A stretch of 64,000 nt of DNA. Origin: Rhypophila decipiens. Taxonomy: Eukaryota; Ascomycota; Sordariomycetes; Sordariales; Naviculisporaceae. The position numbers and the translations under genes were made by a program. The notes beneath the pieces were generated by a model. That model searched no databases. It had not been told where the DNA came from and saw nothing but the letters and a program-made list of their open reading frames with translations. Location of the stretch: NCBI GenBank assembly GCA_033297075.1, contig MU858075.1, positions 233,463 through 297,462 on the forward strand. The letters are read 5' to 3'. Each line of letters begins with the position of its first letter. Position 1 is the stretch's first letter. Shown here piece by piece: positions 11,631-23,286 of this stretch.

Positions 11631-12589
11631 TCACTTCTTTGGGTGTGTTTTGTGCTTTCACTGGCTCACCAGCCATCTATGATGGTAAGAGTCGATGGCG
11701 GACTAGTTTTATGGATTATGGATTTTTGAGGAGGTCCCCTAAAATAATGATTCCTTTACTTCTTCGGGTCTGTTTTGTACTTTCACTGGCTCACCAGCCA
11801 TCCACAAATCCACATGAAGACTCGGAAAGCAGTGCCGACGGTATTTGTAGCCTCAAATTTAAGACACTGACTCACTTCTTTGGGCGTGTTTTGTGCTTTC
11901 ATCTGCTCGCCAACCATCCATGGGAGTGGGAGTTCATAGCGAAGTCAAATATTACCCTATTACTCTACTGAGACAAACAGTTTCTGATTAGAAAAAGGAG
12001 TATTCATGAAATAACCCTATGCCCATGTCCTTCTAGTACTAGGAGACATCTCTTCACTTCTCTGGGCGTGTTTTGTGCTTTCACTGGCTCACCAGCCATC
12101 TTTAATAGAGAAAGGTTCGACAGAGAACTCACTTATCCAATATTGACTCAAGATAATTTCATAGTGTATGAGTGCTTGAGGAATGCCTGATGTCTAGAGG
12201 TACTTCTCACACCGGGATACATCGCTTCACTTCTCTGGGTGTGTTTTGTGCTTTTACTGGCTTATCAGTTAGTCATCATCGTAGTGAGCTGAATCCAACC
12301 AAGATTTGGATAGATATGGGAGACTATCAGATGACCCGAAGAAAAAAAACCCAAAGCGATAGTAAAGTAGATTCACTCAATTTTTCACTTCTTTGGGTGC
12401 GTTTCGTGCTTCTGGTGGCTCACCAGCTATTCGAGTCCGAGCTGGTGAACTGACGCCGAGTCTGACTCGGACACCCTTTTGTGCTTTCACTGGCTCACCA
12501 GCCATCCACACACATTGCCCTACGTATGCATATCATCGACCCTATTCCCATATCCGCTCACGATGGAGACATCGCTTCACTTCTTTAGG
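11631..12589 (+). repeat. Array of eight diverged copies of a 47-bp repeat
   Basis: Copies start at 11631, 11756, 11872, 12054, 12227 and 12385 (full or nearly full), 12474 (3' part only) and 12577 (5' part only). The core runs from TCACTTCTTTGGG to a short palindromic end, TGGCTCACCAGCCA. Start-to-start spacing is irregular, about 75-180 bp. The sequence before copies 1 and 3 is also shared (ATTTGTAG, CTCAAATTT). The sequence before copies 4, 5 and 8 shares a different lead-in ending ACATC(G/T)CT. This is not a simple minisatellite; the copies look like an old dispersed element or an array of binding or processing sites. Confidence 0.8.
12421..12447. repeat. Inverted repeat inside the repeat array
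   Basis: CACCAGCT at the left end and AGCTGGTG at the right end form a perfect 8-bp inverted repeat. It overlaps the end of repeat copy 6. A further GTCCGAG/CTCGGAC pair lies at about 12434-12471. Confidence 0.5.
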
Positions 12590-13316
12590 TAGGTCAGGTG
12601 TAGGTGTCCAGCTGTCGAGCTATGTGAGACTGGAGGGCACATGTATACGAAGAAACGCTTTAGGGACAAAGGCAGATCGCACGTCTCATTCCATTGTCTC
12701 ACCGCCATCGTGCAAAACATGATACAATATGATCAAACTAGTCCAGCTAATTTCCCCAGACTCTCTTTTCTCCTTTTAATTACATGTTTATTATCATCCT
12801 CAACCCCACAGCCACCCATATGCTCCAGTCCCGGTCCATATTACATCTCCGGGTCTCCCGGCCGAAAACCGAATATACCGTCCATAAACCATCAACCATA
12901 CGCCATGATATGATATCCGAGATAAGAAGCAAATATACCACCTCGCAGCTACCTATACCTGACATATAGTTAAGAGTTCATCCTATATATGACACCTGGC
13001 AGGTGATAGTAGGCAGTCGGGGTGGCAGCCTCGCCCACATAACCTAGACCTCAAAGCAAGAAAATCGCGGTTGGGTTTCGGACGCCTGATCTTCATCGTC
13101 CCGCCATAACATTTTTCCGGCCAGATTAAATCGCTGCTGGTAGAGATGTCAACCCCGCGGTCCATATTTCATGGTCCCCAGCAGCCTCTTCCTTGCCTCA
13201 CAAGCATGCCTCCAGCCCAATTTAGTCCACCCCAATATAGCCCAGCCCAACCGAGCTATGCAGTCGTCCTCCCAAAACCAACCGTTCCAGAACATAACTC
13301 AAGATCACGCAAGTCC

Positions 13317-15026
13317 CTAAGTAGGTTTGCAATAATTCGCCGGGAACTGGCCCTTCCGTCCATTCAACTCGCCAGTCCACCAATCCTGATCAGTATCCGT
13401 CTTTTTCACAATCTTGATCCTGTCACCCTCCTTGAACGACAAATCACCCTGTCCCTGGCCCGTGAACGAGTATTGCGCAATAACATATTCCTCCGGCAAT
13501 TTATTGCTCTGGATACGCTTTGGCGGGGGCGGCGGAGGCGGTTTCTTTTTAATGACCAGGCTACTGCTGCTCCCATTGAAGTTTCCATTGCTGCTGTGCG
13601 GTGTGAGGACGCCTCTGTGCGGCGAGGGAGAAACAGAGCGGTCCATTGTGTTGGCGCGCGAATTGCCGCTAAAGTAGTCCCGTCCTGTTCGGCCATCTCC
13701 GGGGGATAATCTGCCCGGTGAGCGGCTCACGGTGCGGTCGATGGCTGCTCCGCCTAGGGCAGTGGCCGTGGTAAAGTCTGTCGGGGCGAGATAGTCTGGC
13801 CGCTTGTACGAGGAGGGACTCCGCTGGGGAGATGGCTCCTGGGTAGGTGCCCCGCCAGAGGGAATGCGCAAAGTTCGGGGCTGCATCCCATTGTTGTTAT
13901 TGTTGCTGCCGATGAGTCCCGACGGCGTTCGGCGGAACCCATTGGTGGGAGGGGCTTGGATCGCGGGCTTGCGTCCCTGCGCATCGTTGCCTGTATTGAG
14001 GGGCTGGTGGATCGACCGTCCTCGTGCGATGAAGCTGATGGACTCGACGTCGCGCTTGGCAGGTTCAAAGGCCGAGCTCCATGTAGCTATCACCTCGGAC
14101 ATGGGCGGCGCCGGAGAGGGGAAGCCCAGGTCCTCGCAGTATCCGTGTAGACTTGTGTAGTATAGCCCTAGCAGCCTGTTCTGAAGGACGACGAGGGTTG
14201 ATTGTAGCGGCGGGACGATACTAAAGGTAGCATTTATTATTGGTGGCAGCGTGGTGCGGAGGTGCTCGTCTGCTATATTAAACTCCTGTATTGGTAAGAT
14301 TTTGTCAGTCATTCTGTTCGGTTGGCTACCCAATGGGATTGATCCTCACATCTGCTGCCCGTGCCATTTCGTCCTCGGCCTTTGCAAGTGAAGCATCTTC
14401 CTTGGGTGAGCGTCCTGGTTTTCTTTGGAGCTTCAGGACCTTCTCTTGAATCTTTTCGTAGTCGAGTCTCTTGTTTTCGCGCTTCTTGATGGTCTTGCGT
14501 ATCGGGGCAATGCAGTCTCGGGCATCGGTAGCAGGCTTGATGATGCGGGAATCGATCATGGCAATCTCCTCGGTCAGTTCCGTCTTCAGTTCGGAATAGA
14601 CTTCCCTGAGTTTGAAGGTGCGTTCCAGCTGCATATGGGGCGTCTGGGCGGCTTCGCGGCCGTGGCCGTCGGTGGCGCCAACAATGGGATCGTAGAGGCC
14701 CTCATACTCGGTGACAATCTGGAGCTGGCTGTTGACCAGCAGTGCCCATGCGTCTCGCCATAGTCGGGCGTTGGTGATCAGCTGGACAGAGGAGGCTAGC
14801 TGTTAGCGATGATGCTGAGGATGGTGGGGGAATTGGAAGCTATTCGTCATAACAGGGGTGGCTGGCTCAAATAGGATTAAGGGTACGGTTGCGAGTAGAA
14901 GTGCGGTCGTACCTGTGCCAAAACTTTATCCGCGTCCTCATAATCGTTCAACAAGACCGAAACTTTGGCATTGTCTCCGGGGCCTTTGTTCAGCAGTTTC
15001 CCGAACTGCCTTTGCATCGACTGCAT
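13317..15026 (-). CDS. BAR-SH3 adaptor, amphiphysin/Rvs167-like
   Basis: Three minus-strand exons (15026-14913, 14781-14350, 14285-13317) encode 504 residues, all phase 0. The N-terminal half (about residues 10-255) is the helical BAR region, rich in charged coiled helices. It binds and bends membranes as a dimer. Next comes a Ser/Pro-rich linker (about 260-440) ending in a run of seven prolines. A C-terminal SH3 domain (about 447-503) has the ALYDY-like AQYSF, the DWWTGE tryptophan pair and the FPANY end. This layout is that of amphiphysin, yeast Rvs167 and S. pombe Hob1, which act with actin in endocytosis. The proline run may bind SH3 domains itself. The start ATG lies directly before the conserved QRQFGKLL segment; a second ATG nine bases later is possible. 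Confidence 0.88.
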
Positions 15027-16403
15027 CGCGATAATTCAACACGCCAAGAACCGCTGCGAGGAGACGACGACCGAACGCGACGATGCACCGAGGATGTATT
15101 CGTGAATCGAGGACTTCGCGACACAATGTGACCGAAGCACGGCGAGGCTGAAGTGGGAGGGGGCCAATGTTGTAACAGAACACAGGCCGTCAAATCGTCC
15201 GAAAGATTAGGGTGATTGAAGGTCTGTAGAAGGGTTGCAGAATGGGAACAAGGACTTGGCGGTGAAATGATTCCCGGTTAGAGCTTGACGTTTTGTATTT
15301 TCGGAACTGACAGGCCAACCACGGGCGATTCCCAGGTTCGAGTTGTTGGCCAGCGGGTTGTTATGGTAGGCAGCCAGGGCCGAGTGCCAGCAAGCGACCC
15401 GAAACCAAAATGACTGGAAGGCAGGGAGGATCAGCAGCCCGCCACCCGTACGCACAAGTTCCTGTTTTGGTGTCACAGAAAGAGGAGCTTGTAGTTGTCT
15501 GTAGGCAGTTATCCAGGCGGGAACAGACGAATTGTTGCGGTCGAAAGTAACTCGTCCGTAGCAACTGATTTCAAACGTCACCACGCCGTGTCCATGCGCA
15601 AAAACATGCGACTCTGTGATGGATGTTGTTGGCACAGCCGGAAGGACAAGGAAGGTACAGATATCCGAAGGGGAGGAGGATTGGATCCCTGACCTGGAAA
15701 AGAGAGTGCAAATGGAATCCAGAGCCTGAAAACTTGGAGACGAGAAGAAAGATTGTATTCTGCCAAGTCAGGGAGGGGAACGTTGGAGGTGCAGAGGAAA
15801 CATTTAATCAAAGTCTTGAATTTGCCGTAATTAATTTACCAGAAATCTCGAGCTGTCGAGTCTTGACCCCAAGCTCCGGGCGGGTATCATATCAGGAGGT
15901 CTCCGTATGATCTATGATCCAGCAAGTGGTACCCACGGCCTGGTCTATTCTTGGTTCTGCACTTGGCTTCAACCGCTATAAATTCTTCTTCTAGCGTAAA
16001 CTCTTGACGAGTTTTAGAACATCATCAAAGATGACCGGCCCCCTACGGAACCCACGGGGCTTGGCAAACGTTTGGGTGGGGACCGTGGGGTCATGATTTC
16101 TGGCGGCCGTCTCGGACTTCGAAAAGGTGGGGCATCTTGATTACAGTTGGCCAAGGCCGCCAACCTTGAAGGTTACGCCTGCTCAGGTGACGCCGTGTTA
16201 GCGGAAACGCGCCAAGCTTTGTCAAAAACGCGTCAACTCTCTGCCCCGAGATTGAGGCCTATTCCGCATTATCGCCGCCCAGTCAACCAAATTGTCGATC
16301 AAGTGCTGTCTGACGACGATACAGCACCCAACTGCTATCGTGGATGCCACGAGGCTGAGATCCTGCCATGACGACCCGATTGACCGCGACATGACATACA
16401 AGA
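15027..16403. other. Divergent promoter region, BAR-SH3 and ZGRF1-N genes
   Basis: About 1.4 kb between two divergent start codons. No coding sequence or clear TATA box recognised; the open frames here are short and lack support. Confidence 0.5.
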
Positions 16404-19400
16404 ATGGCGAGCCTCGCTTCTCCCAGCGTCGCGGCTGGATCGCATGGTGGTGGTGGCAGTAGTGCAACAGTGCTTGAATTCGTCTGCCTCTTCACCCACG
16501 ATCTGCGCAGAAAACAAAAAAGATGGCAAGACGGACGGCTCAAATATCACACATTCAACAAGCGAGTCATGGTCTACGATGACCGCGGCAACTTTGTGGG
16601 CGATATGTACTGGCGTCGCAACTGGGAGTTTGACGAGGGCGAGGAAATCGAGTTGGAACGCGGCGGAGTCATTGTCCAGGTAGCAGAGTGCGTCGGACGT
16701 CAGAACCAAGATCTGTCCGAGTTGATAGACAAGAGACAAAAGGAGAAGGAGCAGCGCGCAGCCGCACGACCAGCAGCGCATCCAGTACCGATGCACACGC
16801 CACTGTCCATCAACAGGACGCCCGGTGCTCAGCGGGATCACTTCCAGACTCGGCATCGTCCCTTGAATCAACTACTGGGTACCCCAACGGGTCACCATGG
16901 CCGCGCCCTTGTGCCCACGGAATCACCTTACGAACAGCGCCATGCGGCCGATCGAACCCCTGACGAGGAATCGAGCTCCCGAGCACAAAAGAGAAGAAGA
17001 TACGACGATATGCCGTCTAGCAAGCAGGGATACGCTCAGGCTTTATTTGGCGCGCCCCTGACTCTGTCCGCAGTACCTATGAGCTCTGCTCCGATACGGC
17101 GACCACCCCTCACCAGACCGCAGTCCAGAATTGACCTCACTTCGTCTCAGGAGGATGGAGTGAGCAACTCGAGACCTGTAGAAATCACCGAGGAACGGGA
17201 TCAGCGCATCAATAGACCCTCCCCTGTGCGCGAGATAAAGACAGCTCCTCAACGGGTGGTTGAGAATTCGAGTCGAGCGCCTGTTGCGATTGCAAGGATT
17301 CCGGTACCATCTGTACAAAAAGAGATAGATCCTCAACCTCGTGATGCAGAGTATAGGGATGTGCCACAACAGCCTGACCACTCTACTAGTCGCCGGGGCG
17401 TGTCAAGCCATTTTGCTAACGCCTCAGAGGAGAGCCAGAGGCGAGCATCTCTGCTCAAGAATACTGGCTTGGCGAGAGTACAAGCACGCGACCCTCTACC
17501 AGTTACGGTCGATAAACGAGCGGATGAAGGAATTCAGGCGCCTAATCAGCAACTCTTCAAGACGCGGCAACCGGAGCCAATATCGATTCCTGACGACGAG
17601 GAAGACTACGGTGAAATCCATGATCTTGAAGAGGAGACTTTGTTCGTTCCGAGCAGACGAGAGGACGTTGACAAATCAAAACGTCGTGCGCCAGAACCAG
17701 AGACGGGGCTAGGGCAGCATGGGCGCAATGTCGGGCGTAGCACAGGATTGTTCAAGCCACACTCTTTTGCTCATTCTACGACCGACGCCGCACCTGAAGC
17801 ACCACCAGCCCGCGCTCCAGATCCTGCACCGCCAATAGCAGCACCGCCTGTCGAGGCACCAGAGAAAGAGCCCCGGACAGCGCTTCGAATCAAGTCTCGC
17901 GATAGAAGAGGGCTCTTGCTGATGACTGAAATGGCCAAGGAAGCGCCGGTGAAGAAGAAGAGAAAGAAGCGCGCTCCGACACCCGAGATACCTGTGGAAA
18001 CCAGCTTGGAAGAGCAGTACGATATACCCGATCAAGACCTGCTAGACGTGCCGGACCCAGCCTCCCCCCAGGCGACTGCTACTGACCCTCTACAACCTTT
18101 TTATCTCGATGATCCAGACCCCTTCGTTTCCCTTGAGCCGGCTGCGAGGAAGGACACATCAGGTGCTGTACGCGAAGCGCTACAAGCAGATCCTGACGAT
18201 TCTGACCCCTTTGCTTCCCCTGAGCCTGCTATGAGGAAAGGCACATCAGACGCTACACGTGAAGCAGCTCGGGCCGACCCCGACGATGCAGACCCATTCG
18301 CTTCGCCAGAGCTGTCTTTGCGCAGAGAACGTGAACGCGCCAAACCAATGGATATGCATGATGACGATGGCCCCTCAACATTTGGGACTAGTTCTCCTGA
18401 GCTTATCGAGGCGGCCAAGACAACCAGCAGAGAAGAGGCTACAGTATACGATATTCCAGACGATACCGATGAGGAGCAACTATTTTTGCCCCGCCGAGAA
18501 AGGTCACCGCCAGAACCTAGGAAACGGGCAAACCCCCGCGACCGAAACAAGAAACAGTCAAGAAGGCAATCAATTGAGGAGGATGTCGCATCGGATGAGG
18601 AGTCGGAGGATCTACCTAGAGCCCGTACGACAAGGACAGGCAAACGAAAGGTGCAAAAGGCCCCGCGCGAGGAGGAGCACTCGGGCGCTTCAGCCAAGAA
18701 TAAACGGGCCAGACCGGTGCTCGCATTCATTTCCGACGAGCCCAGTTCCGAGGAAGATGTCCCGATGCCGCCTCCAAAGGTCTCCAAGACTACGAGAGCT
18801 TCAAAGACCTCCAAGGCTGCCAAACCCACCAAGGGGCCTCGCTTGGGAGCCAAGTTGAAGAGTACCGTCAAGAGCAGAGAGGTCTTTGGCTTTGTCATGT
18901 CGAGCTCGCCACCTCCCCCGGTTCTTGGAGGTGCTGCTGTTTCAACAAACCGGAATCGGCCAGATCTAACGGATCCCTTTTCGGCCCCGGCATTGACTGG
19001 CACTGGCTATACCAATGGCGCGGACAGCACATCAATCACAACAGCTGGAAAACCGGACGCGAATCCTGCTCCAAATAGCCGGGCACACCTTGGAGCTCAT
19101 TCTCTACAGGACAAGAATTCTGGCCCAACCATAGTGCCACCCAAGGAAGCTGTAGCAACATCTGCGGCAGGGGCTTCACATGGAGAACTGAATAGGCAGG
19201 AAATGGGCGCGGACGATCGAGCTGGAGCCATTAGGATTGGAGGAGCTCGACTTGATGCAAGCATATCAGCAGAAAGAAGCCATGGTAATAGGGTACCTCT
19301 CCCGCCTGCCACAGAAGCATCCGCGCCGGGCGCAAACGAAGGTCCCGCTGCTCCTCAGCTTGGGATACTTGGTCTCCGCTGGGAAAGCAGTGGAGGATTG

Positions 19401-20150
19401 TGCCATGTCGGTAGTGGTACCCGTGGCCCGAGCACAAACACCGTGCCCGACCCTGTGCCACCCCAAACACGGGGTAGACAAACAATCACGGCTGGAATTC
19501 GTCCTGAGAAACCATCAACAACAGCTGAGGATGGTGTTGCGATAATGCCACCACCCCCAGGCCCACCGTCGCGGCCCGCCCCTCCCGTCGCTCCCCAGGC
19601 CTTGGCCCAGACTAGAGTTCAAGCGCCTGTTCCTCCTCCTCCTACGGCACTGGTACCACCAACGCCGACTTCAGCGGGTATTGTAGCCGTACCAGTACCT
19701 CCTCTTCCTGCCTCTGTTGCCACGGCTACTACTAGCACGACTATCAGCACTGCCAATACTAGCGCCGCGGGTACCACTCCCGGCGTCAACATCACCGCAA
19801 CAACTGGTACTTTTGCCGCTGCCGCTGCCATTGCGCCGGTTACAGTTCCCGCAAACGTACCGCCCCGCATCCCGAATCCAGCATCGCGTGGCCGGAAAGC
19901 AGCACTAAAGTCTGACGCAAAGGGCCAGACTCCCCAGTCCATTCTCCCACCGCCTGAGCCTCTAGCCGACAGGTCGAATCTGGTAACTAACAGGGCCGCT
20001 GCTCGGCCAGGTGGTGCTGGTGCTGGTGCTAATGGGCAAGAAGAGCGGCCCAAGTTGAAAATGACCTTTCCCGGGTTTGTTTCTGCCAAGGAGGGCGGGC
20101 CGTGGAGCCGGCATTCTCATGATCTTTTGGAGGGCGGGAGGCCTGTTTGA
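16404..20150 (+). CDS. ZGRF1-N (DUF2439) protein, Mte1/Dbl2-like
   Basis: A single uninterrupted frame of 1248 residues. Residues about 23-105 form the DUF2439/ZGRF1 N-terminal domain (FVCLFTHD, KRWQDGRL, YHTFNKRV, ELERGG). This domain defines yeast Mte1 and S. pombe Dbl2, which bind the Mph1/Fml1 helicase at recombination intermediates and telomeres (known for the family). Two short motifs typical of fungal members follow: LLGTPTG (about residue 157) and QALFGAPL (about 211). A C-terminal motif (GGPWSRHSHDLL) also fits the family. The rest is acidic, Pro-rich and disordered, with three copies of a 29-residue acidic repeat at residues 570-644. No helicase domain is present, unlike animal ZGRF1. 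Predicted nuclear; role in DNA repair is inferred from the domain. Confidence 0.85.
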   Translation: MASLASPSVAAGSHGGGGSSATVLEFVCLFTHDLRRKQKRWQDGRLKYHTFNKRVMVYDDRGNFVGDMYWRRNWEFDEGEEIELERGGVIVQVAECVGRQNQDLSELIDKRQKEKEQRAAARPAAHPVPMHTPLSINRTPGAQRDHFQTRHRPLNQLLGTPTGHHGRALVPTESPYEQRHAADRTPDEESSSRAQKRRRYDDMPSSKQGYAQALFGAPLTLSAVPMSSAPIRRPPLTRPQSRIDLTSSQEDGVSNSRPVEITEERDQRINRPSPVREIKTAPQRVVENSSRAPVAIARIPVPSVQKEIDPQPRDAEYRDVPQQPDHSTSRRGVSSHFANASEESQRRASLLKNTGLARVQARDPLPVTVDKRADEGIQAPNQQLFKTRQPEPISIPDDEEDYGEIHDLEEETLFVPSRREDVDKSKRRAPEPETGLGQHGRNVGRSTGLFKPHSFAHSTTDAAPEAPPARAPDPAPPIAAPPVEAPEKEPRTALRIKSRDRRGLLLMTEMAKEAPVKKKRKKRAPTPEIPVETSLEEQYDIPDQDLLDVPDPASPQATATDPLQPFYLDDPDPFVSLEPAARKDTSGAVREALQADPDDSDPFASPEPAMRKGTSDATREAARADPDDADPFASPELSLRRERERAKPMDMHDDDGPSTFGTSSPELIEAAKTTSREEATVYDIPDDTDEEQLFLPRRERSPPEPRKRANPRDRNKKQSRRQSIEEDVASDEESEDLPRARTTRTGKRKVQKAPREEEHSGASAKNKRARPVLAFISDEPSSEEDVPMPPPKVSKTTRASKTSKAAKPTKGPRLGAKLKSTVKSREVFGFVMSSSPPPPVLGGAAVSTNRNRPDLTDPFSAPALTGTGYTNGADSTSITTAGKPDANPAPNSRAHLGAHSLQDKNSGPTIVPPKEAVATSAAGASHGELNRQEMGADDRAGAIRIGGARLDASISAERSHGNRVPLPPATEASAPGANEGPAAPQLGILGLRWESSGGLCHVGSGTRGPSTNTVPDPVPPQTRGRQTITAGIRPEKPSTTAEDGVAIMPPPPGPPSRPAPPVAPQALAQTRVQAPVPPPPTALVPPTPTSAGIVAVPVPPLPASVATATTSTTISTANTSAAGTTPGVNITATTGTFAAAAAIAPVTVPANVPPRIPNPASRGRKAALKSDAKGQTPQSILPPPEPLADRSNLVTNRAAARPGGAGAGANGQEERPKLKMTFPGFVSAKEGGPWSRHSHDLLEGGRPV
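18111..18335 (+). repeat. In-frame acidic repeat in the ZGRF1-N protein
   Basis: Three units start at 18111, 18189 and 18276. Each carries DPF(A/V)S-x-E near its start; units 1 and 2 also share RK-x-TS and REA. Units 2 and 3 both begin DPDD and are in register every 87 bp; the third unit is truncated. Confidence 0.75.
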
Positions 20151-23100
20151 TGGGGCTACTATATGCATTGGGACCTGGTGTTTGGTGTTGTGCTCATGTT
20201 TCTGTTACTACTAGTACGGCATGTCATGGTGTTTTTGATGTTGAACCTTGCTTATAGACTGCTTTTTTGGACTGAGCCTGGAGCAACGAGTGCTGACTGA
20301 GGCAGATATGTAAGACGAGAATCATGATATACACGAATATGTTATATGAGGGCGCAAGTATGAATATATGAACCGAAGTTCTAGATATATGTAGACCAAA
20401 CCAAGGTGAAGATTATTGTTATTAAGTCAATCACATATAAGGGTTACTTCGAGGAATTCCAGACCATGATACTGTGGCTGACTGTGGATTTATTCTGAGG
20501 TGATTGGTGGATTATGTCGAGAGCAGAAATATTCATCATGATTTAAACAAGAATCAAGTATTGAGGCCATCATGCCTAGGTTAAGAGCTCGCTTGCCACG
20601 TATAACCCTAACCCTTCTTTCTTTCTCTCTTAGCCTGCTTCAAGTGTTAGAGGAGATACGATATATTGTAAATGAGGTATCCGTAGCAATGCCGCTGAAT
20701 GGAGTACATTGAACAAAGTATTGTAAGGCTACCGGAATGCCTTCAAAGTAAGGCAAAGTGACCCCCTACCTTGTCTTGCCTTATTTTGTTCGGTCCGCTG
20801 AATTGTTTAGGACCATCGATGGTTGGTTGATCACATTTCAGATTAATCGAGATTTTGAGACTGTAAGAATCTGGGGAATCCCGGGCAAGTAACCTTACCC
20901 GTGGTAATGATAGGCGATATATCACATCACATTTAGGGGTCTCATGTCTCGTCTCGTCACGTTTGTCTGGGGAAACACCCGCCTGGATGGGCGGGCGGAC
21001 GGGAGGGACAACGGGGATGCCGGCTTGCAATAGGTAGGGACCCTCAGGGGGCGTTGGAAATACAAGGGAGTCAGGGACGGTCCTAGCCGGTCATATAGCT
21101 ATAATACGTGTGTGCCAAGTCCGGTCTGTACTCTGTAGCGAGCCGTCCTGCTGTAAAACAGACGCCAGCATTATCTCTTATTGTATTCCTGCTCCGATGT
21201 GTTCTCCATTCGCCATGAGGCTCTCAAGACAACCTACCTACCAAATCAAAAGGACTCTGCTGCTCGATATGAAGCAGTGCCTCCGCCCTTTCACGTGTGA
21301 GGGAACCTGACCAACAGGGGGACCAGGGCGGTACCTACGTCATCCTCAGGCTCTGCTTATGCTCCACTGTTCCAAATCCTTCCAAATCCCAGCAGAGAGG
21401 CAGGTAGACGATTTCGTACAGTACATGTATGGATACGAGGTACGTTCGTACGACGCGGCGGGCAAGCTACATCTATTCTCTTCCCGTCGGGTGCGAGTGC
21501 GAGTCCTATATGAGTCCTAAGATGCCATGAGTCCTATGTCAAGTACAAACTTTCCTCGACAGTGCTCGACTCTACAACATACGTGTACTTGAGTTCCCCC
21601 ATACTGCCCGACCTGCCGACAAACAAACAAATTTGCCCGACGGTGCTGGGAACGGCGCCGTGGCGTGGGCAATCTACAGCGGGAGGGTGCGCGGACCGAG
21701 CCGCACAAGGCAAACAAACACCAAGGAGCCATCACCAACCAACAAAGCGGCAAACAGTTCGCCCGCACCCTTCCTTACATGCGGGAATCGACCCGTGATC
21801 CAAAATCGCACACAATTGTTTGCCAACAATTAATTGTCTTCACACTTTGTCTTGATACCTAAGGCTACCCATAACTGCACTGCCCGCCCGGGGAGCAAGG
21901 AAAATAGAAGCGGTCGGGTCAGAGTTGGGCGGAGTGAATGTCCGTCCGATGGAGGCGGAAGAAATGAAATCAAACAAGACAGAATAGAACAAAAATGAAA
22001 CGGATGGGAAAGGAAATAGAGCACGGTGTAAGTGGTGAGAGTTGTTCTCATTGGTAGTGGTTGTTTGTGGTTGTTTGCATGGTGCCCGACTCTGAGAGTC
22101 GATGCAGGCTGTTAGTTGGATCGGTATCCGAAAGGAGGATAGGAGAGTATTTCCCATTTCAACACGTTTGTGAAACTGGACAGGCGCAGGGAAACATCAC
22201 TTACAGCCGCTGAGGCGGTCTGACGAACTCACGATGGCCTCATTCTCTCAGGAATCTCTTTAACATCACAGGCCAAAAAAGAATGAGAGGGGAAGAAACA
22301 GAACTGCCCCTCCTCCAATCGTCTTCTGCCCCTCATGCTCCATTTGGGGAATCCAAGTTCAAAATGCACAAATCCAAACTGGGCTTGAATCGGAATTGTC
22401 TGGTGTACTGTGGTTGGCCTCACAATTGAGAGAGAACCGAGCCTCCTGATTGGTCCGCCCATCAAATTCGGGGTGTGAGGGGCCCTGACTTTTGAATTCG
22501 TCTCTTTTCTCATTTCACCTTTCAGTGCACTCTTTTCACGCTGGCAGTGGAAATCGTCGTCTTCCCTCGATTGAGTGTACGTATGAACGGACAAGCTTTC
22601 TCGAGTGGAATTTACGGCTTGAGCCAAAGAAAAGAGACTGCAGGTAGCCGATCTACCCCTCCCATTTCTCTTTTCCAAACAATGAGTCCTCACCATGCTA
22701 GGCATGGTGATGGCAACGCGGCCTACAGAACCAGTACGGTTCCGTTCCCTCGGTTTGAGCATTTGCCGACCATGGGCCTTTTGCGGAAGAGGAAAGAAGC
22801 AAAAGTGCGGATTCATGAATTGCGCAGCAGCTGTCTTCCGGCGACACAGCTTTATTGCTGCCCTTCGTCTTCACCGCGGCTGCGTGCTGCTGCTGCTGCT
22901 GCTGGGGCAGAAGAGCAGAGCAAACGTGGCTGTGTGTGCCTTGGTGTCTGCCCGACTCTACCTTTGATCACTTTGCACCCCAGCTGATGCAGGTACTTGA
23001 CGTGTTGGGTCCCCATTCTTTTTCTTCTGCTTCTCTTCTTCTTTTCTTCTTTCCTTCCTCTTGTTTGTAATCACTCGATCTTCCCTTTGTTTATAAGGGG

Positions 23101-23286
23101 TTGTGGTTTGCGATTTTGGTACTGTCGTGAGTGTTGTTATCACCGTGTGGTGGTGGTTTCCCCCTGTTTTGCTCTAGCGAGCAGAAAAGGGTCACTCGTC
23201 AAGACTGCACCTTCCAGAGCCTCGTCTCCAACCGCTACCAGAACTCGCCAAAGACCTGGCCCTGGCCCAACCCTTGATCACCCCCA
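20151..23286. other. 3.1-kb intergenic stretch
   Basis: Holds the 3' flank of the ZGRF1-N gene and the upstream region of the zinc-finger gene at 23287. The only marked element is a telomere-like TAACCCTAACCC at 20603-20614. The final 300 bp are pyrimidine-rich, typical of fungal leaders. No gene recognised. Confidence 0.5.
20603..20614 (+). repeat. Short telomere-like TAACCC run
   Basis: Two TAACCC units in a plus-strand intergenic region; compare 3121-3135. Confidence 0.35.

Larger units (their letters stand above)
10763..13316. other. Intergenic, holds the 47-bp repeat array
   Basis: Contains the 3' flanks of the two convergent genes (8813-10762 plus, 13317-15026 minus) and the diverged repeats at 11631-12589. 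Open frames across the repeats use different frames in different copies, so they are not protein-coding. Confidence 0.6.

Noticed and set aside
11510..12722. Overlapping plus-strand open frames that repeat SLGVFCAFTGSPA-like peptides
   Set aside because: The peptide appears in different frames in different repeat copies, so the DNA repeat creates it; no single gene model keeps the frame.
18101..19003. 300-residue minus-strand open frame
   Set aside because: Lies opposite the ZGRF1-N coding sequence and mirrors its Ser/Pro/Asp codon pattern; no domain.
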